A stretch of DNA of 62,150 bases from JAXHUM01 sp034189325 (GCA_034189325.1 JAXHUM010000081.1:1-62150); one strand, 5' to 3'. Shown: positions 35,277 through 45,900, counted from the first letter of the stretch. Numbers and translations: made by a program. The notes: generated by a model from the letters alone, not told the origin.

Positions 35277-37316
35277 ATGAATCCTGTTGCTATGGGTATC
35301 TTGCTGTCCTTTGCAGTCGGATTTTTCCTGTGGACACTGATCCGCCGCTTACTGCCGTTGTCTGTTATGCAACCAGATGTGAGATGGGATAGGCCCTATG
35401 AACGTTTTAAAAGAACACTCAAATACGCTTTCGGACAACGTCGATTTCTCCGACGATTTGAGCTAATCCACGGTATTGCCCATGTCTTGATCTTCTGGGG
35501 TGTGATTGTTGTCACCATCAACACATTACATTTGATAGGAAGGGGCTTTGTATTGCACTGGTCCCTTCCCGGGTTTCATGGTACTTCTCTCGCCTTTATC
35601 TATATCTTTCTGAAAAACCTGTTCACTCTTTTTGTGATTGCCGGAACACTTTTAGCGCTCAGTCGGAGGATCTTTCTAAAACCTGAAAGGATGATCCTTT
35701 CTTTAGAAGCCAACCTGATTTTATGGTGGATTTTCGGGATGATGGTTTTGGACGTTATTTATGAAGGTACAATGTTCATGATCTATCCGAATAATCCCGA
35801 AAAAAAGATGGCGTTTTTAGGCATCTTATTCATGGAGACATGTGAGGGTTTTGGGTACAAGGGCACTTCAGAATTTATCCTGGGCCTCAATGCTTTTAGT
35901 TTCTGGGGCCATATAGTCATGGCATTTTCTTTCCTGAATTATCTCCCTTATTGCAAGCAATTTCATGAGATCACCTCCCTGTTCAATATCTTCTTTGGGG
36001 ACCTGAAGAGAAAAGGGGAACTGTCAAAACAGGACTTTGAACAAGACGACATATTGCTCGGCGTCGGTAAAATCGAGGAATACTCTTGGAAGCGCGCATT
36101 TGACATGTATACCTGCGCCGAATGCGGACGTTGTCATGCCAACTGCCCCGCCCACCTCACAGACAAGCCACTCTCTCCTATGTATCTCATTTTAGATGAA
36201 CGAGACCATCTGAAAAAGAAGACACCGTTGATGTGTAAGGCTGCCTATTACGGGATCCGGAATCGAGCGGAAAAGGGGCAAGGAATCCTTGACTCGTGGG
36301 AGGGCGATGAACTGACTGGGGGGGTAATTGAAGAAGATGTCATCTGGTCCTGTACCACATGTGGACATTGTATCCAAAACTGCCCTCTGTTGATTGAACA
36401 TGTGGATCACATCATAGACATGCGTAGATTCCTGATCCAGGAGCAAAGTCGTTTCCCCAAGGAATTGTCCGCGGTATTTAAGGGAATGGAGAACATGTCC
36501 AATCCCTGGGGCCTTGCATCCAACACACGGGCTGACTGGTTCGCAGGGATGGGCGTAAGGACACCGCACGAAGACAAGGACTTCGAGTATCTCTTCTATG
36601 TAGGATGTGCCGGTTCATTTGACGATCGCAACAAGGGGGTTTCCGCTGCCGTTGTTGCTCTCATGAAAATGGCGAACATCAAGTTTGTCTGTCTTGGAAA
36701 CGAAGAGAAATGTTGCGGAGAAACAGTACGGCGCCTGGGTAATGAATTTCTTGCACAGAGGATTATGGCGGCCAATGTCGATTCCTGGAATGATATGGGT
36801 GTGACAAGAATCATCACAGCCTGTCCCCATTGCTACAATACAATCAAAAATGAGTATGGACAGTTTGGCGGCCATTATGAGGTGATTCATCACACGGAAC
36901 TTTTCCAAAAGCTTCTTCACAAAGGAGTGCTGAATCCGAGTCTCCATTTTGGTCGCGATGGTCCGGTCGTTTACCACGACTCTTGTTACCTGGGTCGTTA
37001 CAATGAGATTTATGAGCCCCCACGCCGGGCGGTGTTATCTGTCCCAGGTGTTAAGCTTGTTGAGCCCGAACGTAGCAGGCGCATCAGTTTTTGTTGCGGA
37101 GGCGGTGGGGGACGGATGTGGATGGAAGAAAAACAGGGAAAAATGATCAACGAAATGCGTTGTGGACAACTCGAGATAACAGGGGCAAACACATTTGCCA
37201 CTGCCTGCCCTTATTGTCTGATTATGTTGGACGACGCTGTCAAAAGCAAGGGACTCGATAATGACATAAAGGTTATGGACGTGGCTCAGATTATCCAAAT
37301 CTCCATTATCGGCTAA
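35277..37316 (+). CDS. EtfAB:quinone oxidoreductase, membrane Fe-S (CCG-domain) protein
   Basis: 679 residues. The first 240 form about six membrane segments of a NarI-like cytochrome b type domain with candidate haem histidines (ELIHGIAHV). Two 4Fe-4S motifs follow, CAECGRCHANCP (280-291) and CTTCGHCIQNCP (359-370), then two CCG domains (CC at 479-480 and 606-607, the second as FCCGGGGGRMW). This is the architecture of the EMO-type enzymes that pass electrons from reduced EtfAB to menaquinone in anaerobes. It is encoded between etfA and the acyl-CoA dehydrogenase, which supports that role. The ribosome site at 35277 is weak. Confidence 0.85.
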   Translation: MNPVAMGILLSFAVGFFLWTLIRRLLPLSVMQPDVRWDRPYERFKRTLKYAFGQRRFLRRFELIHGIAHVLIFWGVIVVTINTLHLIGRGFVLHWSLPGFHGTSLAFIYIFLKNLFTLFVIAGTLLALSRRIFLKPERMILSLEANLILWWIFGMMVLDVIYEGTMFMIYPNNPEKKMAFLGILFMETCEGFGYKGTSEFILGLNAFSFWGHIVMAFSFLNYLPYCKQFHEITSLFNIFFGDLKRKGELSKQDFEQDDILLGVGKIEEYSWKRAFDMYTCAECGRCHANCPAHLTDKPLSPMYLILDERDHLKKKTPLMCKAAYYGIRNRAEKGQGILDSWEGDELTGGVIEEDVIWSCTTCGHCIQNCPLLIEHVDHIIDMRRFLIQEQSRFPKELSAVFKGMENMSNPWGLASNTRADWFAGMGVRTPHEDKDFEYLFYVGCAGSFDDRNKGVSAAVVALMKMANIKFVCLGNEEKCCGETVRRLGNEFLAQRIMAANVDSWNDMGVTRIITACPHCYNTIKNEYGQFGGHYEVIHHTELFQKLLHKGVLNPSLHFGRDGPVVYHDSCYLGRYNEIYEPPRRAVLSVPGVKLVEPERSRRISFCCGGGGGRMWMEEKQGKMINEMRCGQLEITGANTFATACPYCLIMLDDAVKSKGLDNDIKVMDVAQIIQISIIG

Positions 37317-37430
37317 AAAAATGTAGTGGGTTGTCATAAATTCTTTTTATTCGATCTTTGGGAGAGTCAATAATAGCAGGAGTGAATTCACCAAAACGTG
37401 GCATAGATATCCAACTCAGGAGGAATATCA

Positions 37431-38672
37431 ATGTATACTGAACTCAATCTCAGACTTACCGAGCGCCAGGAAGCACTGAAAGCAAGTGTTCATAAGTTTG
37501 CGAAGGAGGTATTTCGTCCGGCTGGTGAGCAGATCGAGAAACTCGCTCCAGATGATATTGTTAGAGAAAATTCTGTTTGGTGGGAGTGTAAAAGAAAATT
37601 CAGGGATATAGAGCTACACACCACCTTCATTCCTGAGAAATTTGGTGGGCTGGGCATGGGTCCTTTAGAGCATCATATCGTATGGGAAGAACTTGGATGG
37701 GGCTCTGCAGGTCTTGCCCTTTCTCAGGACGTGGATGTCTATCCCGCGTCGTGGTGTTTGCGGATAAGCCCGAAGAATGAATTTTTGATTGAAGAGTTTG
37801 TAAAACCTTACGTCAATGATACGGAAGCAAAAATGGTCGGTTGTTGGGGAATGACCGAACCTAACCGTGGATCTGATTCTCTGATAGCCGGCCTTCCCGA
37901 GTTTAGAGATCCGGATATAAAGCATAATGTGAAAGCCCGCCAAGATGGAAATAGATGGATCATATCGGGTCAAAAATCCGCATGGGTGTCGGATGGTCCC
38001 GCAGCAACGCACACATTGCTTTTCCTCGGCATTGATCAATCCAAAGGCATGAAAGGAGGCGGTATTGCGGTCGTCCCGCTTGATCTCCCAGGCGTTTCAA
38101 AGGGCCCAATCCTCCGCAAGCTGGGGCAGATAGATCTACCGCAAGGAGAGCTCTTTTTTGATGATGTGGAAATACCAAACGAGTATATGCTTACAGGACC
38201 AAATCGCTACGAATTCTGGGTACAACAGGTGCTTAGTGTGGCGAATTGCGGGATGTCTTCTGTGTTTACCGGAGTGGCACGAGCCGCTTTTGAACTGGCC
38301 CTTGATTACGCAAAGGAACGGGTTCAGGGAGGGAAACTCCTGAGTCGCCACCAACTCATTCAAAAAAAACTTTTTGACATGTTTGTCAGGGTTGAGACGG
38401 CTAGGGCTTTTTCCCGCGCAGCCGTAGAATATTGTTTTTCGGTGATCCCCGCGCCTATAGAATATGCCGTATCAGCCAAGGTGTACTGTACGCAAGCTGC
38501 TTATCAAAATGCGGATGAGGCCCTGCAAATCTATGGTGGGTATGGTTTGAGTAAAGAGTACCCTGTTGAAAAAATATACAGGGACACAAGAGCGTCCCTC
38601 ATAGAAGATGGAACCAGCGAAGTCCTAAGCCTCATAGGGGCCCACAATATCATCAAGACCTATTTTGCTTGA
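37431..38672 (+). CDS. acyl-CoA dehydrogenase with Asp at the catalytic Glu position
   Basis: 413 residues, FAD enzyme. The family signature is GMTEPNRGSDS, and the C-terminal part reads YGGYGLSKEYPVEKIYRD. Aligned without gaps to medium-chain enzymes (EYPVEK to YEGT), the catalytic Glu of YEGT is Asp393 here (IEDGT). Another Asp, D100 in LSQDVDVY, falls near the base of the substrate pocket. Enzymes for cyclic acyl-CoAs that lack the normal Glu are known (cyclohex-1-ene-1-carboxyl-CoA dehydrogenase), so a cyclic or otherwise unusual substrate is possible, but not shown. AGGAGG-like sequence precedes ATG 37431. Electrons should go to EtfAB. Confidence 0.88.
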   Translation: MYTELNLRLTERQEALKASVHKFAKEVFRPAGEQIEKLAPDDIVRENSVWWECKRKFRDIELHTTFIPEKFGGLGMGPLEHHIVWEELGWGSAGLALSQDVDVYPASWCLRISPKNEFLIEEFVKPYVNDTEAKMVGCWGMTEPNRGSDSLIAGLPEFRDPDIKHNVKARQDGNRWIISGQKSAWVSDGPAATHTLLFLGIDQSKGMKGGGIAVVPLDLPGVSKGPILRKLGQIDLPQGELFFDDVEIPNEYMLTGPNRYEFWVQQVLSVANCGMSSVFTGVARAAFELALDYAKERVQGGKLLSRHQLIQKKLFDMFVRVETARAFSRAAVEYCFSVIPAPIEYAVSAKVYCTQAAYQNADEALQIYGGYGLSKEYPVEKIYRDTRASLIEDGTSEVLSLIGAHNIIKTYFA

Positions 38673-38748
38673 TGTTCAAATGAGGATATGTGCTCGGTCT
38701 TGGTGTATTGAGAACCTTCAAAAAAAGCATGTGAAAAGGAGTGGCAAA

Positions 38749-39147
38749 ATGGCTGGATCGACCATAAAGAGTGACGATGATCTCAAGCGTCTGCTTGAGC
38801 AAATCTGGATTTCACCTCTTGGATTGGAAGCCTCGCAGGATCTGCATGAAGGTGTTCTGCTGGAGCAGCACTATGAAAACATGCAAGTCGCTTGGGCATT
38901 AAAGACAAGGGACGGATGGGAAGTGAGCGCGGGAAAGGCTCCGGAGCTACCTAATATGAGGCTCTTCTACTCTGGCGATGCACTGGAGAGACTGTCACAA
39001 TCGAGAGACCTGGAAGACTTTTCCACCAAGTTGCAGGACCTGATCGGAGATAGGGATCTTGTATTCATCCCTTTGAGATCTCCGGACATGCTGGCTGAAG
39101 TAGGTTTTGGTGAATTCGCGGAACGACTCGGATTGCCCGGAAAGTAG
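38749..39147 (+). CDS. small protein of the right arm
   Basis: 132 residues from ATG 38749, with AGGAG seven bases before; the frame is open back to 38665, overlapping the dehydrogenase stop. Soluble, with no cysteines. Its strand-helix pattern (NMRLFYSGDALERLSQSRDLEDF) is faintly like an SCP2-type binding fold but I cannot assign it. It lies between the dehydrogenase and the second nitroreductase-like gene and is likely co-transcribed. Confidence 0.55.
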   Translation: MAGSTIKSDDDLKRLLEQIWISPLGLEASQDLHEGVLLEQHYENMQVAWALKTRDGWEVSAGKAPELPNMRLFYSGDALERLSQSRDLEDFSTKLQDLIGDRDLVFIPLRSPDMLAEVGFGEFAERLGLPGK

Positions 39148-39233
39148 TGGTGAAACCTCTGCTTTTCGCCGTTGAAGCCCCTTTCTGAAATGACATCTCG
39201 GCCCTGTCTGCCACTTCGGAGTGATATTATAGG

Positions 39234-40550
39234 ATGGATAAGAAGGATATCCAGAGGTTAAGATCCGCCTTTGAACGTACACCGACATTGTTCCGACTCC
39301 TATCTACTGTGCGTTCTCGTCGCGTAGGCGCGGGATACTCTCTCGAATCGGGTCAACCTGATACCCATGGTGTCACAGGCCGCAGCCTAGAGAGTCGGAC
39401 CGGCCCTCTTGGTTTTGTCTCTTGTAAGAAGCCTGAACCGCTCAGTGAAGTTGAGACAGCCTTGCTATGCTGGGCCGCATGCGGACCCAACGGCATTATC
39501 ACTGGAGATATTGCCGGGACACATGATATAGGGACCTTGATGAGCTTCGGAGGAAGGACGATACCTTCTGCCGCCAATGACTGGTGTGTGGATCTGATCT
39601 TCACAAACGATCAAGGCACTTTTTTGTATCGTCCGACTCGTCAAAGGTCCAAGGTGATCGAAATTGAGTCGGAGGAAGACTACCCCAAGATTATTGAGTG
39701 GTTTCAGGAAGGTCTAACCCAACTCAGTAAACAGCGTCTGGATATCGATTGGACCATATCTCCTGGTCGTCCTATGGGGGTTTGGCAATACAACCTCAAC
39801 AGACCCGGTTCCACATGGTTTATCCCCGTCGTCGATATAGCCAAGGGAATGATCAACCTCTACTTTTCAGTATTCGAACATATGCAATGGCTCATAACGG
39901 ATGACCAAACGGGCAAACCGTGCGGCCTGGAAGAATGGGCCAAGCCGGGGATGTTGGAGTTGCCCATCACACAGCATACCTATGAAGAGGCAATGTTGCA
40001 TATGGCCGATTATCAACATGGGATGTTGATCCAAAACCTTCGATTGGCAGCAGAAGCCATGGGCCTTGGTTGTTGGATATTTGGAGGGTTTTGCGAAGAT
40101 GTGGTACTGGGAGGTTTCAGGCCCCTGGCCAAGGGCCTGCGCTTCAGGTACAGGGTTATTGATGGAAAACGAAATTACATCGGGATTCCTAAAGTATTGG
40201 AGGGCTTCGGCATGCCCGCCCCCTGGAATAAGTCTATAGATGATCTTATAAACCGTGTGTTGGCATTGAAAAAACAGGCATTGGTCCACCTCCCTTATTC
40301 TGGTAAGACCGACGTCGACATGCGACCGTTCTTAAACAGAGGGCCCTCGGACTGGTGTATAGAAGCCGTCAAGTCTGTGTTGAGTTATCTTTACGAGAGA
40401 TATGGTAGATTTCCTGTTTACTATTCCGCATTTCACTCAAATCTGCACGCACAGATCCATCATTTGGACCCCGATTTTTATGATACCTATCTGAAGGAAG
40501 GTTATATTCCCGATCAACACAGAAATCATTCCAAGGCGTGGCACGAATAG
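39234..40550 (+). CDS. nitroreductase-like flavoprotein, paralog 2
   Basis: 438 residues, clearly paralogous to the protein of 28121-29482. Shared blocks include STVRSRR, ALLCWAACGP, GIIT, GRTIPS, AEAMGLGCWIFGG and the C-terminal IHH-D pattern. Both share the unusual length. They stand as first gene of the left arm and last gene of the right arm. Two diverged copies under one regulator suggest two steps on related substrates, or a heteromer. FMN binding is inferred from the fold hint only. 40551-40868 downstream holds no gene I can support. Confidence 0.55.
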   Translation: MDKKDIQRLRSAFERTPTLFRLLSTVRSRRVGAGYSLESGQPDTHGVTGRSLESRTGPLGFVSCKKPEPLSEVETALLCWAACGPNGIITGDIAGTHDIGTLMSFGGRTIPSAANDWCVDLIFTNDQGTFLYRPTRQRSKVIEIESEEDYPKIIEWFQEGLTQLSKQRLDIDWTISPGRPMGVWQYNLNRPGSTWFIPVVDIAKGMINLYFSVFEHMQWLITDDQTGKPCGLEEWAKPGMLELPITQHTYEEAMLHMADYQHGMLIQNLRLAAEAMGLGCWIFGGFCEDVVLGGFRPLAKGLRFRYRVIDGKRNYIGIPKVLEGFGMPAPWNKSIDDLINRVLALKKQALVHLPYSGKTDVDMRPFLNRGPSDWCIEAVKSVLSYLYERYGRFPVYYSAFHSNLHAQIHHLDPDFYDTYLKEGYIPDQHRNHSKAWHE

Positions 40551-40868
40551 GGAGGATCCTTTATACCCTGATGAAACGGAGAAATACCCAGAATCCCAAT
40601 GGTGGCTGACATCCCTCTTGATCATTCCGCACACCAGCATCCACCCCCCCGATCGACGCCACGGCTACAAAACAGATTGGCCTTGTTGTTGCCGCTCATG
40701 GGGAAGCTGAAAGCCCAACGCAAAAGAATCATGATTTATCTCTGAGCTTGCCTGGAATCACTAACCTGCTTTTTCGCTAAGAGGTTATGTTGAAGTCAAG
40801 ATATTTTCCTTGAGGAGTGCAGACACAGTAAAAAAGTCTCCTGTCATATTCTCATTCAATGATATAGA
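40551..40868. other. intergenic region, nothing recognised
   Basis: 318 bases between the convergent nitroreductase-like and APH-like genes. I see no ORF with a ribosome site, no strong terminator and no repeat. Confidence 0.55.
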
Positions 40869-41870
40869 TCAAAGGAGTTGAAGCGCTTGATCGATAAGGG
40901 TATTCATTGAGAACTTGATAGTCTCCCAGAGGGGGTCATGTCGTTTGCCGCGGCGATGGAGGTTGAGATTGAAACCGGTGATCAGGGCAAATTTATATGC
41001 GGCCAGGGCGCGATACCAATTAAGATTGTGGAGGGGTTGGCCCCAGGCCTCCGTATAGAGATCGATTAAGACGTCAGGGGAGAGGAATCGGGTCTGGCCA
41101 CCCCATTCCAAAGACCACATGGCAGGGTCGCTGAATGTGACGAACCACCCTAAATCATTGAGCGTAGCCCCAATTCCCACCAGTTCCCAATCGATCACCG
41201 CCAATAAACGGCCCTCAAGAGAACAGAACAGATTAGCGAGCTGAAAATCACCATGGAAGATTCCCACGGTGATATCCGAAGGCTGGTTATCCAGGAGCTT
41301 TTGCCGTACTTCCGAGGCATGCTCCAGTCGTTCAGGGTCGGCGGCCCGCTGGAGGAACCAGTCCCATCGCTTCACATCATCGGCACAGGACAGCGGCCTT
41401 CCCAGATAAGGCGTGTCTCGTTGCCAATTCACTCGATGGATGCCTGCCAATGCGCTCATGGCTTGTCTCGCCAAGTCATAACGCTGCTCTTTAGAAAGAC
41501 TCTCTCCCCACTCTCCCCGGCCCATACGTATCACATCCCCCTCCAGTTTAGGGACAATGAAATAGGGGCATCCGAACCATTTAAGGTCTTTCCCGCTCCA
41601 TTTTACTCTACAGTGAGGGACGTCCGTTTTATCAAGGGCCTTCAGGACCTCCACCTGGCGGAGAACGTCGGCCGTGCCCTCCCATTTCGCATGAGGCGGC
41701 GGCAATCTGAGAAACCAGGATTCCACCCCCTCATCCATGCGAACCGAAAAACCATAGGAGAAACCGGCATGTCCCGGCATTTTATGGACATCCTCTACTG
41801 TCGCGCCGTTATCCTCGTATTTGGCGTGGCAAAAGATCTCGAGTCGTTTTGTCAGTTCATCCAGATCCAT
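40869..41870 (-). CDS. APH-family (aminoglycoside phosphotransferase-like) kinase
   Basis: 333 residues of the APH/choline kinase fold. The catalytic loop is GIFHGDFQLANLF (Asp base, Asn for metal) and the metal-binding motif is VIDWELVGIG. Such proteins beside acyl-CoA genes are often similar to the N-terminal half of ACAD10-type enzymes, which phosphorylate hydroxy-acyl groups; here this is only a suggestion. GGAGAAG precedes ATG 41870. It is divergent from pdxA and convergent with the right arm of the regulon, so co-regulation is not implied. Confidence 0.75.
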   Translation of the reverse strand: MDLDELTKRLEIFCHAKYEDNGATVEDVHKMPGHAGFSYGFSVRMDEGVESWFLRLPPPHAKWEGTADVLRQVEVLKALDKTDVPHCRVKWSGKDLKWFGCPYFIVPKLEGDVIRMGRGEWGESLSKEQRYDLARQAMSALAGIHRVNWQRDTPYLGRPLSCADDVKRWDWFLQRAADPERLEHASEVRQKLLDNQPSDITVGIFHGDFQLANLFCSLEGRLLAVIDWELVGIGATLNDLGWFVTFSDPAMWSLEWGGQTRFLSPDVLIDLYTEAWGQPLHNLNWYRALAAYKFALITGFNLNLHRRGKRHDPLWETIKFSMNTLIDQALQLL

Positions 41871-41943
41871 GGCACTTCTCCTTTCCTTCCTCGGAAGAAC
41901 ATGTTAGGTTCCTGAAAAAACAACCTGAAGGCGTCAAAATGTT

Positions 41944-42966
41944 ATGAGTGCATCAAACAGTCCTATCATCGGCATTACCATGGGGGACCCGGCTGGCATT
42001 GGCCCGGAGATAATTGTCAAGGCCCTTGCGGATCCATCGGTCTACGAATGCTCTCGACCTGTTGTCCTGGGAGATTCGGAGGTTCTCTCCTCTATTGTAT
42101 TAAAGCTTTCCGATCGTACGGCATTAAATGCCGTGGCCCATGCCGCCGAGGCAGAGGCGATTCCCGGCAGGATTAATCTCCTGGAGATCTCGCGTCTCAA
42201 GAGCGGGTCTATCCTGCCGGGAAAACCTACTGTGGACGGCGGTAAGGCCATGGTCGCCTACATCACACGTGGCGTCAACCTGACCCTTAAGGGAGAACTC
42301 GATGCACTCGTGACCTGCCCCATCAATAAGGCGCTGATGCAGAGGGCAGGCCATCACTTTGAAGGACATACGCAGCTCATCGCGCATCTCACGGGAAGCC
42401 ATGACTACGTGATGATGCTTGCCGGTAAGAGACTCCGCGTTTCATTGGTGACCATTCACTGCCCCTTGAAGGAGGTCCCGGTTATCCTCACGGCTGAGGC
42501 GATCCTTAAGACCATTGTTATCACGGCCAGGGCCCTTGTGGAGGATTTTGGGCTCAAGAAACCATGTGTGGCGGTCTGTGCCCTGAACCCCCACGCGGGT
42601 GAATCAGGGTTGTTTGGATCTGAAGAGGAGGAGATCATCGGGCCTGCTATAGAAAAGGCCAGAGCACTTGGGTACTCGGTTGAGGGCCCCTTGCCCTCAG
42701 ACACACTGTTTTTCAAGGCGGCCTCCGGGCGGTTTGACGCGGTCGTGGCCATGTATCATGACCAAGGGCTCATCCCCCTCAAGCTGCTTCATTTTTCCGA
42801 TGCGGTCAACACGACCCTGGGCCTCCCCATTATCAGGACCTCCGTGGACCATGGAACGGCCTATGATATTGCGGGGCATGGAAAGGCCGATCCCTCCAGT
42901 CTTGTCGCGGCCATAGGCATGGCCGCCGAGATGATTAAAAACAGAATGTCGCCCAAAAAAGGTTAG
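41944..42966 (+). CDS. pdxA: PdxA, 4-hydroxythreonine-4-phosphate dehydrogenase
   Basis: 340 residues, full length. Family marks are GITMGDPAGIGPEI at the N-terminus, metal-binding His in HHFEGHTQLIAHLTG, ALNPHAGESGLFG, and VAMYHDQGLIPLKLLHF. It oxidises 4-phosphohydroxythreonine in pyridoxal phosphate synthesis, NAD-dependent and Zn-dependent, cytoplasmic. Other pdx genes are not in the window. PdxA2-type homologs in catabolic clusters exist, but the neighbours here give no reason to prefer that. Confidence 0.92.
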   Translation: MSASNSPIIGITMGDPAGIGPEIIVKALADPSVYECSRPVVLGDSEVLSSIVLKLSDRTALNAVAHAAEAEAIPGRINLLEISRLKSGSILPGKPTVDGGKAMVAYITRGVNLTLKGELDALVTCPINKALMQRAGHHFEGHTQLIAHLTGSHDYVMMLAGKRLRVSLVTIHCPLKEVPVILTAEAILKTIVITARALVEDFGLKKPCVAVCALNPHAGESGLFGSEEEEIIGPAIEKARALGYSVEGPLPSDTLFFKAASGRFDAVVAMYHDQGLIPLKLLHFSDAVNTTLGLPIIRTSVDHGTAYDIAGHGKADPSSLVAAIGMAAEMIKNRMSPKKG

Positions 42967-42976
42967 GGCTCCTTTG

Positions 42977-45900
42977 TTACCGCAATGCAATCTCTTTGTA
43001 AGGCAGTCCTAGGCTCTCGGCAAGGGATATCATCTCTTTTTCAAGGGTCACTTCCTCACCGTCTTGGCCTCTCAACACCCTGTTTTTGTCGCCGACAACA
43101 AATATTTGAAGCTGTTTGGGGTCCAGGAAGGTCCGGGCCAGGTTCGCCAGCTCATCCGCCTTGGTCAGGAGGTAGACGTCCTGGATCCTTGCAAGGGTAT
43201 CCAGGGGTTCCCGGCGCATCTCGTACCTGGCATAGGCATTGACAAGTTCATGTGCCGTGTCCACGTTAAAGACGAAACCGTTGAGCACATCGAGCCGCTT
43301 CTGTTCCAGGACCTCCTTCGGTATACCTTGATGAAGGCCTTTCATCAGGTCGATGGTCTCCTGAATCGCCTGGCCGGTCTTGTCTGCCTTACAGCCGATA
43401 TATCCCTTCAGTATGCCGGCCCGCCACTTGTAGGTCTGGTAGAATGCGCCCGCGTAAATCAGTCCCAGGTCATCTCTCAATCGGGTATACATCATGGAAT
43501 CGCTGCCGCCGAAAATATCCATCAGCAGGCTTATCTTCCAAAAGTCCGGGTGCGTCCTCACCACGCTGGGGAGAAGTAAGCGCACCTGGGACTGGAGTTG
43601 CCCCGGCTTATGAATCAGGGCAAAGAGGGGGGGTGGTGGTGTGGGATCGCCTATTCCCCGTTTCAGCGCCTCGGTCTCAGGGAATGCCTCAAAAAACAGC
43701 ATCAGGCCCTGGAGAACATCCCCCTTGTCGATATCGCCTGAAACCGCCACAATCATGTTTGAGGAGACCATATGCTCTTTCATGAAACGTCTCAGGTCTT
43801 CCGCCCCAATACCTGGAATCGTTACAAGCCCCTCCAGGGGATCACGACCATAGACATGCCCCTTGAAATGCCGGATGGAAGACTCGCGACTCAAGAGGGC
43901 TTGCGCGTCTCCACCCTGTCTTTTGAGGCTCGTCAATATCTGCTTTTTGGCCACCTCTATAACCTTGGGCTCGAAAGAAGGCCTGGCAAGGACCTCTTCG
44001 AGAAGAGACAGACCTTTCCGCCAGTCATCTCTCAGGACGGACATCCGGATCAGGGTCTCCTCTTCACGGACCGATACGGAGATCTGAATGGCCCGGTCGT
44101 CCATGGCCTCAGCCAGTTCTTCGGGGGAATAACGGCTGGTCCCCCCGCGCATGAGGGATAAATCGAGAATGCCGGAAAGACCGATCTTGTCGGCCGGAAC
44201 ATCAACGGCACCAGCCTTGACAAAGATAGTCATGTCTATGAGAGGCAATTCCTTGTCGGGCAGGTAGAAAATCTTGGCCCCCTTCATCTCGGCAATCTCA
44301 GCCTTTGTGTATTCGATCTTTTCGGGCACCCTGGAGAAGGTAAGAGGATGTTTCCAGGCATCGTGGGTCGGATAGATAGAGCGGTTGATCGACAGATCTG
44401 TTTGGGAAGGTCTTGCGTGGCGGGTGCCCCCGGCCGAACGGATCTCGCTGTATTGTTCGGCCGGACGGTCGGGCCTGCCGCCGGGGATCACATACACGGA
44501 GGTCTTGTTGTCTTCCCTGATATATCTTTTTGCCACCCGTACGACATCTTCAGGGGCGATCTGGTCGATTTTTTCCAGGTAGGTGGTGAGGTAATTCCAA
44601 CCCGCAAGGACCTCGATGGTTGCCAGAGTCTCGGCAAGAGATTCGTTGCTGCGCATTCGATCGAGAAATCCTCGTTCGTTCAATTTCTTTATCCTTGCCA
44701 GTTCCTCTGACAAAACCGGCTCATTCTTCAACCTTTCAGCCTCAGCTAGGAGCATTCTCTCAAACTCTTCACAGTCCTTCACATAGGCCTCGGGCGTTTG
44801 AAGGTCTTGCGTGGCCGGTTCGTTGGGACTCCCCCCCAGTACGACCATGCCTCCATACCGATTATCCGGATTCCCCGACCATGCCTGGACAGCCCGTCCG
44901 GCGTTGGTGATGTTGCGGGTTATCCTCGCGCTTCGTCCATGGCTCAGTATCATGGTCATCACGTCAAGGGCGTAGAAATCGTCCGTCCCCATACGAGGTC
45001 CGTGAAAGCCGATTCTGACAATCGGGGTTCGGGCCCCCTTGAGAAAACGAATACTCCTGCGAGGGCCCTTTTGGGGCGGTTCGTCAGTCACTGTCTCAGG
45101 GGCGCGTCTGCCGGGTGCATACCGCTTAAAATAGACCTCTGCCAGCCTTTTTGCCTGTGCGGTTGTCACATCACCTACCAGGACACAGACCGCGTTTGCC
45201 GGGTTGTAGTACTCGGAATGGAATGCTATGGCATCCCTCGTACTGTAACCCTCCATATCCGATCTCCAGCCAATGGTCGGATTTCGGTAGGGATGGGCAT
45301 GATAGGCCGTGGCGTTCAGATCGAGCCATGCAGCCCCTCGCGCATTGTTGATATACCTGAAGGCCCATTCCCGCTTGATGACCTCCTTCTCCACATAAAA
45401 CTCCCGCCACGAAGGCTCAAACAACTGCTCGCTGACAGTCGAAAACCATTGCTCGATCATATCAGACGGTACGGACATGTAATACTGCGTCTGATCTTTC
45501 GATGTGAAGGCGTTAATCCCGACAGCCCCGTTTCGCTCCAGGTTGGAGGAAAAGGCCTGGGGCACGTAGATTTTTTGGACTTCAAGGCGCAGGGAATCCA
45601 TTTCCACGAGTTTCTTCCTGATCAGGTCCCTGTCGGGACGGCGCTTGCGCTCCTCTGCAAGGATGGTCTGATAGGCCCTTTCTATACGTTCCTGGAGTTC
45701 CTGATCCTTGACAACGTCGAGGGTGCCGAAATTCTTGGTGCCTTTGAACATCATATGCTCCAGCAGGTGGGCAATACCTGTCTTTCCCGCCTGTTCAAGG
45801 GCGGATCCGGCCCGAATCGCGACTCTGCAGGCGACCTGAGGGGTTGTGGGACGTTCGACAACCAAAAACTGCATGCCGTTTTCGAGTTCAAACTCCTTGA

